A stretch of DNA of 64,000 nt from Selenomonas sp. AE3005 (GTDB taxonomy: Bacteria > Bacillota > Negativicutes > Selenomonadales > Selenomonadaceae). The notes under the pieces are model-generated. The model was not told where the DNA came from. It did no database searches and worked only from the letters and a program-made list of their open reading frames with translations. Of this stretch, positions 33,592-41,859 are shown piece by piece. Every line of letters begins with the position of its first letter. The stretch's first letter is position 1. The translations under genes and the position numbers were made by a program. The stretch covers positions 62,001 to 126,000 of the forward strand of contig NZ_JMME01000006.1 in NCBI RefSeq assembly GCF_000686945.1, given 5' to 3'.

Positions 33592-35637
33592 TTGCATAAA
33601 TTTAAAACCGGTAGGGCACTGGCAAAAAAGATTACTGCCCTGGGATTGGCCGGTATGCTTTTGACTGCACCGGCAACGGGCTGGTCTATGGACCCGATAA
33701 TGCCGCACAGCCAGGTACAGGAAGGCATGGTGGGTACAGCTTATACGGTAATTGACAGCAGCGGGGAACTGCGTGATTTTCAGGTTGATATCGTAGGCAA
33801 TATGGAAAATGGCAAGGGCTCCCAGCCCATGATTATGGCCAAAGCCTCCGGGCCGGTGGTACAGCAGACTGGTGGTATCTTGCAGGGCATGAGCGGCAGC
33901 CCCGTTTACGTGGACGGCTATCTGATTGGCGCTGTGGCCGCTGGTATCAAGGAAATGACGCCGTATACGTTCTTTATTACGCCCATTGATGAAATGATTC
34001 CCTTATGGTCAATGCCGGACAAGAAGAACAAGACCAGAATTTCTACGATAAATATAAAAAAGGCGGCTGAAAACCGGGAAAAGGCCGAGGCTGAGAAGAA
34101 AAAAGAACAGGAAGAACGGGCCAAAGCAGGCGATAAGAAAGTCTATGGTGATGACCTTCTGGACCGGGCCCGTAAGGCTGTCGAGGCGGACAAAGAAAAT
34201 GCTGATACGGCAAAAGAGTCAGTTGAGCCGCAGGATGTCAAAGATGTCAAAGAAGTTAAAGAGTCCAAAGAGGCTAAAGAGCTAAAAGATACTAAGGAAC
34301 CTGCTGCGGCTAAGGCAGAAAAAACGGCTGAGCCCAAGGACGTTATGTATTTTGCCGGTTTTAACCAGGCCGGTTTAAACTTCCTGAAACAGCAGATAGA
34401 CCCGGGCAACACCATGCAGTTCCTGCCGATGGGGGCACCCGGCGAGGCCGTTCAGGGGCAGACGAAATACAATGCCAGCTTAGTACCGGGGGCGGCAGTC
34501 GGTGTGGCTGTAACTTACGGTGACTTTGCTGTAGGGGCTACCGGAACCGTTACGGCGGTAGATGGTGACCGGATTTTGGCTTTTGGTCATCCTTTTCTGC
34601 ACCGCGGCAATGTCAATTACTTCATGACTGACGCCACGGTCGTAGGTACAGTCAGCGGTCAGAGCAACGGCATGAAGGTCGCCAATATCGGCAATATTAT
34701 CGGCCGCATAAGTCAGGACAGAGCCACGGGCATAGCCGGGACATTGGGCGTATTCCCCATGGTTGTACCCATTAAGGTAAACGTCAAGGATAATGGCCTG
34801 GCCCGCAGTGAAAATTACGGCGCCCGCATTGCCTATGATGAAGATTTCCTGCCGCAGCTTTCCGGCGGCATTGCCTATGCGGCACTGTCCAAGACCAGTG
34901 ACAACCTCAGCGGCAGCACCGCCAAGGTGGGCTTTAAAATCCGCACCAACGCGGTAAAGAGCGGTGTGGTGACCAGAGATAATATGTTCTACAATAACGC
35001 TGATGTGGGACAGATTGCGATGGCGGAACTCATGCAGGCCATGAACACCATCTGCCAGAACAGCGAAAAAGAATCGGATATCATTGACGTACAGGTGGAC
35101 ATTACCGTGGAAGGCGGCCGCAAGACAGCCTCCCTCGTATCAGCTGTGCCGGATAAGAAAAAGGTAAAACCTGGTGAAACGGTCAAATTCACCACAACGA
35201 TAAAGCCTTACCGCAAGGCGCAGGAAACATTGGTAATTCCGTATAAGGTGCCGGAGGCGCAGCCGGCCGGCTCCCTGAATCTGGATATCCGCGGCGGCGG
35301 CCTGATTCCGGCCACGGCCCTCATGCTCCTGCAGCAGTCGGGCATCGATTTGACCAGTGAGGCCGATATGAAACAGACCACAGAGGATAAACTGCTGAAA
35401 CTGGAAAAATCCGGCAAGAACAACGAGATAGTCATTACGCCGGGCGCTGTGCAAAAGCCGGTCAGCCAGGATAACATACTGGCGGCGAAAGAGGCTGCCA
35501 TGCAGCGGAGCCGGGAAAAAGTCAGCAAGCTGGACGAGTTTGGCAAGACGCCGCTGACACCTGGGGAAACCAAGTTTGCCACGGGCTATATCATTGACAA
35601 TGTAATCCATTCCACTTTGACCGTGGAAAGAGGTTAA
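33592..35637 (+). CDS. SpoIVB-like S55 peptidase-domain protein, apparently permuted, with Lys/Glu-rich insertion
   Basis: A 681-residue exported protein with a signal peptide (about residues 1-32). [20 protein letters not shown] (Ser101) matches the catalytic-serine strand of SpoIVB, and [14 protein letters not shown] (His333) the histidine region. In SpoIVB the histidine comes first; here the serine block is N-terminal and the two are split by a charged segment (about 155-250) rich in Lys, Glu and Ala, including [17 protein letters not shown]. The C-terminal 250 residues resemble no domain I know, though they are beta-rich and include a loop of the type expected for an Ig-like fold. No sporulation genes are near. 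The TTG start has GAGGTGA 7 bases upstream. It may be a periplasmic protease or a degenerate scaffold. Confidence 0.7.
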   Translation: MHKFKTGRALAKKITALGLAGMLLTAPATGWSMDPIMPHSQVQEGMVGTAYTVIDSSGELRDFQVDIVGNMENGKGSQPMIMAKASGPVVQQTGGILQGMSGSPVYVDGYLIGAVAAGIKEMTPYTFFITPIDEMIPLWSMPDKKNKTRISTINIKKAAENREKAEAEKKKEQEERAKAGDKKVYGDDLLDRARKAVEADKENADTAKESVEPQDVKDVKEVKESKEAKELKDTKEPAAAKAEKTAEPKDVMYFAGFNQAGLNFLKQQIDPGNTMQFLPMGAPGEAVQGQTKYNASLVPGAAVGVAVTYGDFAVGATGTVTAVDGDRILAFGHPFLHRGNVNYFMTDATVVGTVSGQSNGMKVANIGNIIGRISQDRATGIAGTLGVFPMVVPIKVNVKDNGLARSENYGARIAYDEDFLPQLSGGIAYAALSKTSDNLSGSTAKVGFKIRTNAVKSGVVTRDNMFYNNADVGQIAMAELMQAMNTICQNSEKESDIIDVQVDITVEGGRKTASLVSAVPDKKKVKPGETVKFTTTIKPYRKAQETLVIPYKVPEAQPAGSLNLDIRGGGLIPATALMLLQQSGIDLTSEADMKQTTEDKLLKLEKSGKNNEIVITPGAVQKPVSQDNILAAKEAAMQRSREKVSKLDEFGKTPLTPGETKFATGYIIDNVIHSTLTVERG

Positions 35638-35725
35638 AACTGCCTATTGTAAAGACTTACGGTTAATGGTAAACTATTGGTTGGTGCTTGCACAAAGCAT
35701 GACTATTGGGAGGATAAAGAACTTA

Positions 35726-36991
35726 ATGGAAAAGTTGATTATACATGGGGGACAGCCGCTTAAAGGGCGTGTAAAAATCAGCGGTGCCAAGAATGCGGTA
35801 TTGCCAATAATTGCCGCTACGCTGCTGGGGCAGGATACAGCCAGCCTTTTAGATGAAGTCCCTGCTTTGGAAGATGTACATACCATTACTGAAGTCTTGA
35901 AAAAATTAGGCGTTAAAGTGGAGTTCGATGTGGAAAAGCATCAGCTGCACGTTGACAGCAGTGTCATTGGCAGCTGTGAGGCTCCCTATGACCTGGTGCG
36001 GAAAATGCGCGCCTCGTTCCTGATTATGGGGCCGTTGCTGGCACGCTGCGGTCAGGCCAAGATTTCCCTGCCGGGCGGCTGTGCCATCGGTACCCGGCCG
36101 ATTGACCTGCACTTGAAAGGCTTTGAGGCTCTGGGGGCAGAGATTAAAATCGGTCATGGTTTCATCGAGGCCACGGCTCCTGAAGGTCTGAAGGGCGCTA
36201 AAATCTATCTGGATTTCCCGAGCGTAGGTGCTACGGAAAATATCCTGATGGCTGCGGCTATGGCTGAGGGCGTTACGGTGCTGGAAAATCCTGCGCAGGA
36301 ACCGGAAATCGTCGATTTGGCCAATTACCTCAACGTGATGGGGGCCAAGATTCGTGGTGCCGGTACTAACGTCATTAAAATCGAAGGCGTGTCCAAACTG
36401 GTAGGCCGTGATTACACCATCATTCCTGACCGCATTGAGGCCGGCACTTACATGGTAGCTGCGGCTATGACGCAGGGCGATGTATACATTGAAAACGCCA
36501 TCAGTGAGCATCTGAAACCGGTTATTGCCAAGCTGAAAGAGGCTGGTGTATCCATAGAAGAAGATGTTGACGGCATTCGTGTTTCCTGTAATAAGCGCGT
36601 CAAGGCGGTAGATATCAAAACCATGCCATATCCCGGGTTCCCCACGGATATGCAGGCGCAGTTCATGGCCATGCTGGCTGTGGCCGAAGGTACGGGACTG
36701 GTGACAGAAACTGTCTTTGAAAACCGTTTCATGCATGTGGACGAATTAAAGCGCATGGGGGCGAACATCAAGATTGATGGCCGTACCTCTGTAGTGGAAG
36801 GCGTAGATACGCTGACCGGCTGTCAGGTGAAGGCTACGGACCTGCGCGCTGGGGCAGCCATGGTACTGGCAGGCCTGGTAGCGGAAGGTGAAACGCAGGT
36901 GGGCTATATCCACCACATCGACCGTGGTTATGACAACCTTGTACAGAAGTTAGTAGGGCTCGGGGCAGATATCTGCCGCCGTGATTCCTAA
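35726..36991 (+). CDS. murA: UDP-N-acetylglucosamine 1-carboxyvinyltransferase MurA
   Basis: A 421-residue enzyme that transfers enolpyruvate from PEP to UDP-GlcNAc, the first committed step of peptidoglycan synthesis. Motifs: [18 protein letters not shown] at the N-terminus, the catalytic cysteine Cys119 in [15 protein letters not shown] (Cys115 equivalent, the fosfomycin target), and the conserved [21 protein letters not shown] 35726 is supported by GGGAGGA 14 bases upstream; an open frame from 35666 lacks support. It lies downstream of the flagellar/mbl region, as murAA does in Bacillus. Confidence 0.96.
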   Translation: MEKLIIHGGQPLKGRVKISGAKNAVLPIIAATLLGQDTASLLDEVPALEDVHTITEVLKKLGVKVEFDVEKHQLHVDSSVIGSCEAPYDLVRKMRASFLIMGPLLARCGQAKISLPGGCAIGTRPIDLHLKGFEALGAEIKIGHGFIEATAPEGLKGAKIYLDFPSVGATENILMAAAMAEGVTVLENPAQEPEIVDLANYLNVMGAKIRGAGTNVIKIEGVSKLVGRDYTIIPDRIEAGTYMVAAAMTQGDVYIENAISEHLKPVIAKLKEAGVSIEEDVDGIRVSCNKRVKAVDIKTMPYPGFPTDMQAQFMAMLAVAEGTGLVTETVFENRFMHVDELKRMGANIKIDGRTSVVEGVDTLTGCQVKATDLRAGAAMVLAGLVAEGETQVGYIHHIDRGYDNLVQKLVGLGADICRRDS

Positions 36992-36997
36992 GATAGA

Positions 36998-37034
36998 AAA
37001 GTGCTGGTTTTGACCTTGTCAAAACCAGCACTTT
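36998..37034 (+). terminator. Terminator of murA
   Basis: AAAGTGCTGGTTTTGA pairs perfectly with TCAAAACCAGCACTTT around a 5-base loop; the T-run is short. It overlaps the -35 box of the tRNA promoter. Confidence 0.75.
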
Positions 37035-37045
37035 GGCGTTATAAT
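37016..37045 (+). promoter_or_regulatory. Promoter of tRNA-Arg(CCU)
   Basis: TTGTCA (37016-37021), 18 bases, then TATAAT (37040-37045), 10 bases upstream of the tRNA. The -35 box is inside the murA terminator stem. Confidence 0.6.
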
Positions 37046-37055
37046 GATATATGTT

Positions 37056-37132
37056 GCGGTTGTAGCTCAGTTGGATAGAGCGTCCGCCTCCTAAGCGGCA
37101 GGTCGCGCGTTCGAATCGCGCCAATCGCACCA
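37056..37132 (+). tRNA. tRNA-Arg, anticodon CCU
   Basis: A cloverleaf can be drawn: acceptor GCGGTTG with CAATCGC, D-arm AGCTCAGTTGGATAGAGC, anticodon loop CTCCTAA giving anticodon CCU (reads AGG), and T-arm GCGCG-TTCGAAT-CGCGC. The terminal CCA is encoded in the DNA. The anticodon stem has one weak closing pair. Confidence 0.92.
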
Positions 37133-37144
37133 TTTAGTAAATAT

Positions 37145-37190
37145 AAAAGCTGTGAAGTCAGCGGCATAGTCCGCACTTCACAGCTTTTTT
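37145..37190. terminator. Bidirectional terminator after tRNA-Arg(CCU)
   Basis: AAAAGCTGTGAAGT pairs with ACTTCACAGCTTTT, enclosing a GCGG/CCGC inner stem, with T-runs on both strands. It serves the tRNA and the convergent DUF1097 gene. Confidence 0.85.
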
Positions 37191-37717
37191 TAGTCATTAT
37201 TGGGGTTATAACCGGCCAGGCGGCAGATTCTTTGTACAAACCAGCCTTCGAACAGGCCGATGATATTGCCGCCGTTAATATAGAGGAACGCCAGCACGAT
37301 GTTGAGCCAGTAATCAGGATGTACCGGGAAACCATTCAGATAATAACCGGCAAAGATACAGGAGAAGGCATTAAAGCCAACCAGCGGCTGAATGCCGGGA
37401 ATCTTGAAGGTCAGAATCAGCAGCAGGATATTGGGGAAAACACCGATGATATTCGGCAGCAGCCAGGGGAGATAAGGTTTCAGCAGGTCAATGCAGACGA
37501 CTGAGGACAGGGCCAGTACGCCGCCTAAGATACAGGTGATGGCACCTTCTTTGATGGCACGGACATTAGCACCGATGGACAAGTACCACGTCCAGCCGAT
37601 AAACACGGCCCAGACAGGAATATCCACCAGCATGAAAAGCGCCGTAAGCCCGGAGGCTGTGGCCATGATGAAATCTTCCCGATTGGCATTCTTGATTGCA
37701 TATATTAACTTTTCCAT
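37190..37717 (-). CDS. DUF1097 membrane protein
   Basis: A 175-residue inner-membrane protein with about five hydrophobic segments (for example AFLYINGGNIIGLFEG near the end). The pattern ATASGLTALFMLVDIPVWAV and GANVRAIKEGAITC resembles DUF1097 proteins such as E. coli YcdZ, of unknown function. It is 22 bases downstream of the guanine deaminase gene on the same strand, so a role in purine uptake or use is possible but unproven. CGGAG is 7 bases from the ATG. Confidence 0.7.
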   Translation of the reverse strand: MEKLIYAIKNANREDFIMATASGLTALFMLVDIPVWAVFIGWTWYLSIGANVRAIKEGAITCILGGVLALSSVVCIDLLKPYLPWLLPNIIGVFPNILLLILTFKIPGIQPLVGFNAFSCIFAGYYLNGFPVHPDYWLNIVLAFLYINGGNIIGLFEGWFVQRICRLAGYNPNND

Positions 37718-37739
37718 TTACATACTCCGTTATAACAAT

Positions 37740-39005
37740 TTATTTTTTGACGGCGAGACCATTTACATAGACTTCGCGAATATCCTGAGCAGTGCCGTGG
37801 TAAATGAAGTATTGCAGCTGTTCGTCCACAGTGCGTTCCTGCTGATATGCCGGTACGTCGGTGATGAGGAAGTCAGCAGCCCAGCCCTGTTCAAAGCTGC
37901 CTGTCTGACCGAAGAATTCACCGCCGGCCTTGGTGGCCAGATAGAAGGCCTCGGAGAGTTTCAGCGGCGTTTCTGCCGGATTGGCAATACTGCGGATTTT
38001 GGATACTTCAATGGCGCGGACGATTTCGTGCGGCATATATAAGGTGTGGCCGGCACCAATATCGCTGCCCAGAACCACCTTGACACCAGCGTCGAGCATT
38101 TTGCGCATCGGCATGAGGCCGCTGGACAGGTTCAGGTTGGAGGCCGGGCAGTGAACAGCGTAGACACCGGTCTGCGCCATGATGGCGATTTCCTCGGCAG
38201 AAAGATGGATACAGTGAGCCATAAGCGTCGGCGTCTGTCCAAAGAGACCGAAACGCTCGTAGACGCTCATATAGTATTTATCTTCAGGGAAGAGTTCCTT
38301 GACCAGCTGAATTTCGCCGGGATTTTCCGACAGATGGCTTTGTACGGGAATCTGATATTTCTTGGCCAGTTCGCCCAGGCCGGTCATCATTTCAGCTGTG
38401 ACTGAGGGGACGAACCGCGGAGTGATGATGGGCTTGACCAAAGGGTGATTCTGCCATTTACTGATAAATTCTTCCGTAGCCTGCAGGGAAGACGCGGTGT
38501 CCTCCGTGAGTGCCGGGGCGGAGTTGGTATCCATATTTACCTTGCCGACATAGGCACGCAGCCCCTTTTGCGCGAGCAGGTCACACAGGATATCGGTGCT
38601 TTCCTGGTGAATCGTGGCAAACATTGTTGACGAGGTCGTACCGCAGCTGGCCAGCTCATCGACAAAGAGCGGATAAATTTCACGGGCATAAGCCGGGTCA
38701 GCGAATTTTGGTTCTTCTTTAAACGTATAGCCGTCCAGCCAGTCCAGCAGTTTGTAATCCATGCCCATACCAATCTGAATGTACTGGGGGGCATGCAGGT
38801 GCATATCCGCAAAGCCCGGCATGATGAGCTGGCCGTGGCAGTCTTTTACTGGCAGTCTGTCAGCTGCGGCCGGTTTTTCCGCCGCAACGGCCGTGATTTT
38901 GCCATCTTCTACGACCATGTAGCCGTTTTTTAAAGAAATGAAGTTGTCTTTATCAGGGGTATAGATAATATTTCCATGCAGAACAAAAGAGGTTTGTTTT
39001 TCCAT
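37740..39005 (-). CDS. guaD: Guanine deaminase
   Basis: A 421-residue zinc amidohydrolase that converts guanine to xanthine. Zinc and catalytic motifs are visible: GFADMHLHAPQY (HxH), SHLSEN, MAHCIHLSAEE and LGSDIGAGHTLYM; the PQYxQ pattern after HLHA favours guanine deaminase over other amidohydrolases. GGAGTG lies 6 bases before the ATG. It is probably co-transcribed with the DUF1097 gene. I found no purine riboswitch upstream. Confidence 0.92.
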   Translation of the reverse strand: MEKQTSFVLHGNIIYTPDKDNFISLKNGYMVVEDGKITAVAAEKPAAADRLPVKDCHGQLIMPGFADMHLHAPQYIQIGMGMDYKLLDWLDGYTFKEEPKFADPAYAREIYPLFVDELASCGTTSSTMFATIHQESTDILCDLLAQKGLRAYVGKVNMDTNSAPALTEDTASSLQATEEFISKWQNHPLVKPIITPRFVPSVTAEMMTGLGELAKKYQIPVQSHLSENPGEIQLVKELFPEDKYYMSVYERFGLFGQTPTLMAHCIHLSAEEIAIMAQTGVYAVHCPASNLNLSSGLMPMRKMLDAGVKVVLGSDIGAGHTLYMPHEIVRAIEVSKIRSIANPAETPLKLSEAFYLATKAGGEFFGQTGSFEQGWAADFLITDVPAYQQERTVDEQLQYFIYHGTAQDIREVYVNGLAVKK

Positions 39006-39113
39006 TACTTACACTCCAAATCAAGTTTTAGTTTGTTCTATTCGTTTTTATCTTTATTTTAAGAAAAAAAGGACGAAAAAGGAAAGGACATGTGACCGCG
39101 ATTTGCCGTGGCA

Positions 39114-39146
39114 TGAAAAAAGACCTTCCTTATATCAAGGAAGGTT
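39114..39146 (-). terminator. Terminator of the small protein gene at 39159
   Basis: Read on the minus strand, AACCTTCCTT-GATAT-AAGGAAGGT is followed by CTTTTTT, 14 bases after the stop codon. Confidence 0.85.
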
Positions 39147-39158
39147 GGGGATATGAAG

Positions 39159-39545
39159 TTAAGAGATGGGACAGGAAGGGGCATCGCCATTGCGCTCGGC
39201 AGAATGCTTTCCTTCAAAGAGGGCCTGGCTGACCTTGCGCATCAGTTCGTCCTGTTCTGCGGCGGCCGAGAATATCAGTTTATTTTCGGGAGCAGTGCTT
39301 TCCTGCTCCAGCTCTGTGATAGCCAGCTGCAGGCGATGACTTTTGTCCTTGCGGAAGGAATAATTCTTTCGCGTAGCCAGCCATTCTGTAATCATTTCGA
39401 TATTCTGGAAGGAGGCTGTCTTGTTGTAATCTTTGTAAACCTCAGCTGCCAGCTGGGCGGCTTTGTTCTTGTCACTGGCAACGCCAACTAACGAGAAGGT
39501 CGTGGCGTCACCTTCGGTAACCAGACTGTTAATGATGTAAAGCAT
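39159..39545 (-). CDS. Protein of unknown function
   Basis: A 128-residue soluble protein beginning MLYIINSLVTEGDATTFSLV with no signal peptide, membrane segment or domain that I recognise. AGAAAGG lies 7 bases upstream of the ATG; there is a near-consensus promoter with an overlapping palindrome upstream and a strong terminator downstream, so it is a well-delimited single-gene unit. Confidence 0.7.
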   Translation of the reverse strand: MLYIINSLVTEGDATTFSLVGVASDKNKAAQLAAEVYKDYNKTASFQNIEMITEWLATRKNYSFRKDKSHRLQLAITELEQESTAPENKLIFSAAAEQDELMRKVSQALFEGKHSAERNGDAPSCPIS

Positions 39546-39581
39546 GCTAAAACCTTTCTTTCTACATGAATTGCTTACTAT

Positions 39582-39616
39582 ATTGTAGCAGATACAGTAT
39601 AGCTGTCAAATGACAG
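39582..39616 (-). promoter_or_regulatory. Promoter and overlapping palindrome
   Basis: On the minus strand TTGACA (39609-39604), a 16-base spacer and TACAAT (39587-39582). The -35 box is half of the perfect palindrome CTGTCA-AA-TGACAG (39603-39616), a likely repressor site. Confidence 0.6.
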
Positions 39617-39868
39617 CCTGCCGGCGTATGACAGCAGCTGCTGCCTGGTGTATACAGGAAGTGGACAAGTGGCTGGACTGTACGCGCTATATTACAAGTT
39701 TACAAAAACAAATATTTTTTTGTGTTATTTTATTTACACGTCTAGCTTGTATAGGGCATATATGGTGTACTTTTTTTATTTGCATATATAAAAAGGACAA
39801 ATGTCTTTGTTTTGCAGAGCGAAAAAATATATAGTCAGCAATATAACAGTTTTTACACATTGGGCTAC

Positions 39869-39897
39869 TTTGCAGATACTTATATTTGTGCTATAAT
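39869..39897 (+). promoter_or_regulatory. Promoter of the peptide transporter gene
   Basis: TTTGCA (39869-39874), 17 bases, then an extended -10 box TGC-TATAAT (39892-39897), 73 bases before the gene. The rest of the gap from 39617 is AT-rich and I see no other clear element. Confidence 0.65.
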
Positions 39898-39969
39898 GTC
39901 TACTCGTAGCAAACATTGCCGGTGGCAATGTGCTGTGTATGTATATTTAAGAAGTTAGGAGTAATGATT

Positions 39970-41460
39970 ATGGTGGAATCTCAGCCAGTCAATCGTAAAA
40001 AAGCGTTTAATATGCTTTTTTTCCTGGAATTTTGGGAACGGTTTGGTTATTACGGCCTGCAGGCCGTGTTGGCAGGTTTCTTTGTAAGGAGCCTGGGCAT
40101 GGAAGATGCTGAATCCTTTGTGGTGTTCGGTGCTTTCAGTGCTATGGTGTATGGTTATGTATCTATCGGCGGTTTTATCGGCGATAAGGTGCTGGGGACG
40201 CAGCGTACAATTGCGTTAGGTGCCGTGGTGCTGATGGTCGGCTACATTATGATGGGGCTGGCCGGTTCCAATAAAGACCTGGTGTTCCTGGCATTGGGGG
40301 CCATTGCCTGCGGTAATGGTATCTTTAAGGCCAATCCTTCGTCCCTGCTGTCCAAGCTGTATGAAGGTGCAGAAGAAGAGCTGGATAGTGCTTTCACCAT
40401 GTACTATATGGCCGTTAATATCGGCTCGTTTGTTTCCATGCTGCTCGTGCCGATTATTGGTGCACAGTATGGCTTGTCCCTCGGTTTTATGATTTGTGCT
40501 ATGGGCCTCGTGCTGGCTATCGGCGGCTTTGTTAGTTTCCGTTATCTGGTCAAGGGCATTGACTCGCCGGTGGGCAACATGCCGCTGTCCAAGACGAAAC
40601 TGGTGGCGACTATTGCCGGTGTAGTGGCCATGACTTTTGTGTCCAGCTGGCTGCTCAGCCACCTGTCTGTGGCTCACTGGCTGCTGCTGATTATTGGTAT
40701 TGTCGTATATGGCGTTTTCTTCAAGATGATTTTCCAGGAGCGGGGCGCTACGCGCAGCCATATGATTGCGGCCATGATTCTCATTGTGGAGGCTATCGTA
40801 TTCTTCACGCTGTACAATCAGATGCCGACGTCCTTGAATTTCTTTGCCATTAAGAATGTAGAGCCTTCTATCATGGGTATTGCCATTCCCGACGCACAGA
40901 TTTTCCAGACGCTGAATCCGTTCTGGATTATGCTGGCCAGCCCGGTTCTGGCTTTCCTGTATTCCCGGTTTGGCAGTCAGGGCAAGGATTTGTCCATGCC
41001 TTCCAAGTTTACGCTGGGCATGCTGCTGACGGCCGGCTCCTTCCTCGTGGTTGGTTTCTCGGCCAACTTTGCCAGCGAGGCCGGTATCGTTTCTGCCTGG
41101 TGGCTGGTTGGTTCTTACTTCCTCAGCTCCATTGGTGAGCTCCTTATCAGCGGCTTGGGCCTGTCCATGATTTCCAAGCTCGTGCCGCAGAAACTGATTG
41201 GTTTCCTCATGGGAGCCTGGTTCCTGACGACGGCTATTTCTTCCATTATCGGCGGCTGGGTAGCCAGTCTGACGGCTGTGCCGAAAGATGTTACGGACCC
41301 TGTACTGACTTTGGGCGTTTACTCTGATGTATTTACCCAGATTGGTATGGTGACGCTGGGCATCACGGTGCTTATGGCAGCCACGGTTCCTCTGCTGAAC
41401 AAACTCATTAACAAGTCTGATGAGGTAGAGGAAAACGCAGAAGTTGCTCTGCAAAAATAA
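39970..41460 (+). CDS. POT/PTR-family di- and tripeptide transporter
   Basis: A 496-residue inner-membrane proton-coupled peptide transporter (MFS fold, about 14 hydrophobic segments). The ExxERF motif is visible in LEFWERFGYYGLQAVL, followed by GGFIGDKVLGTQRTIALGAV and the PTR2 signature region around FTMYYMAVNIGSFVSMLLVP. It would import short peptides, relevant to an amino-acid-using anaerobe. ATG 39970 is 8 bases after AGGAG; ATG 39964 is too close. The tRNA promoter begins 8 bases after the stop and no terminator intervenes. Confidence 0.93.
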   Translation: MVESQPVNRKKAFNMLFFLEFWERFGYYGLQAVLAGFFVRSLGMEDAESFVVFGAFSAMVYGYVSIGGFIGDKVLGTQRTIALGAVVLMVGYIMMGLAGSNKDLVFLALGAIACGNGIFKANPSSLLSKLYEGAEEELDSAFTMYYMAVNIGSFVSMLLVPIIGAQYGLSLGFMICAMGLVLAIGGFVSFRYLVKGIDSPVGNMPLSKTKLVATIAGVVAMTFVSSWLLSHLSVAHWLLLIIGIVVYGVFFKMIFQERGATRSHMIAAMILIVEAIVFFTLYNQMPTSLNFFAIKNVEPSIMGIAIPDAQIFQTLNPFWIMLASPVLAFLYSRFGSQGKDLSMPSKFTLGMLLTAGSFLVVGFSANFASEAGIVSAWWLVGSYFLSSIGELLISGLGLSMISKLVPQKLIGFLMGAWFLTTAISSIIGGWVASLTAVPKDVTDPVLTLGVYSDVFTQIGMVTLGITVLMAATVPLLNKLINKSDEVEENAEVALQK

Positions 41461-41468
41461 AAAAAGTG

Positions 41469-41497
41469 TTGACATCTGCGCTCAAGGTCGCTATAAT
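41469..41497 (+). promoter_or_regulatory. Perfect consensus promoter of tRNA-Arg(ACG)
   Basis: TTGACA (41469-41474), exactly 17 bases, and TATAAT (41492-41497) match the sigma-70 consensus at all 12 positions. Confidence 0.9.
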
Positions 41498-41530
41498 CAT
41501 TTATGTTGATTGCGAGTGCAGTTGACCAAT

Positions 41531-41608
41531 GACTCAGTAGCTCAGTTGGATTAGAGTATTTGACTACGAATCAAAGGGTCGGGGGTTCGAGTCCCTCCTG
41601 GGTCACCA
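41531..41608 (+). tRNA. tRNA-Arg, anticodon ACG
   Basis: Acceptor GACTCAG pairs with CTGGGTC (one G-T), the D-arm is AGCTCAGTTGGATTAGAGT, the anticodon arm TTTGA-CTACGAA-TCAAA gives anticodon ACG (A34 to inosine, reading CGN), and the T-arm is GGGGG-TTCGAGT-CCCTC-like. CCA is encoded at 41606-41608. Confidence 0.95.
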
Positions 41609-41621
41609 TATTGTCTATTTT

Positions 41622-41657
41622 AAAAGCTGTGTCCATATTTGGATATGGCTTTTTTTG
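41622..41657 (+). terminator. Terminator of tRNA-Arg(ACG)
   Basis: CCATAT-TTGG-ATATGG with outer AAAAGC/GCTTTT pairing, ending in a run of T. Confidence 0.75.
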
Positions 41658-41673
41658 CGTGTACTACGTTTGA

Positions 41674-41859
41674 TTTGCCCAAACCAATGATAACATTGAC
41701 ATTGAACTGATAAGTGGTGGCTTAGCCCACGATATCCTTGCAGAGTCTGTAGATGATGAACGCATGACTGATTTGGGGGCAGATATCATTCGCAATACGG
41801 CAAAATTGAGTTCGTATGCTTATCAGCAGGGGAAAAATATCGTGAAAATTACGTTGTAA
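41674..41859 (+). pseudogene. 61-codon open remnant downstream of tRNA-Arg(ACG)
   Basis: Between the tRNA terminator and thiD an open frame runs from just after a TGA (41671) to TAA at 41857. It reads FAQTNDNIDIELISG and ends SSYAYQQGKNIVKITL, protein-like in composition, but has no start codon or ribosome site near its 5' end. It looks like the C-terminal end of a lost gene, perhaps left by an element that once inserted at the tRNA. I do not recognise a family. Confidence 0.35.

Noticed and set aside
34060-34340. Separate gene or frameshift in the Lys/Glu-rich segment
   Set aside because: The reading frame runs through without interruption and both flanks belong to one protein.
39006-39158. 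Purine riboswitch before guaD
   Set aside because: The conserved purine aptamer loops are absent on the minus strand.
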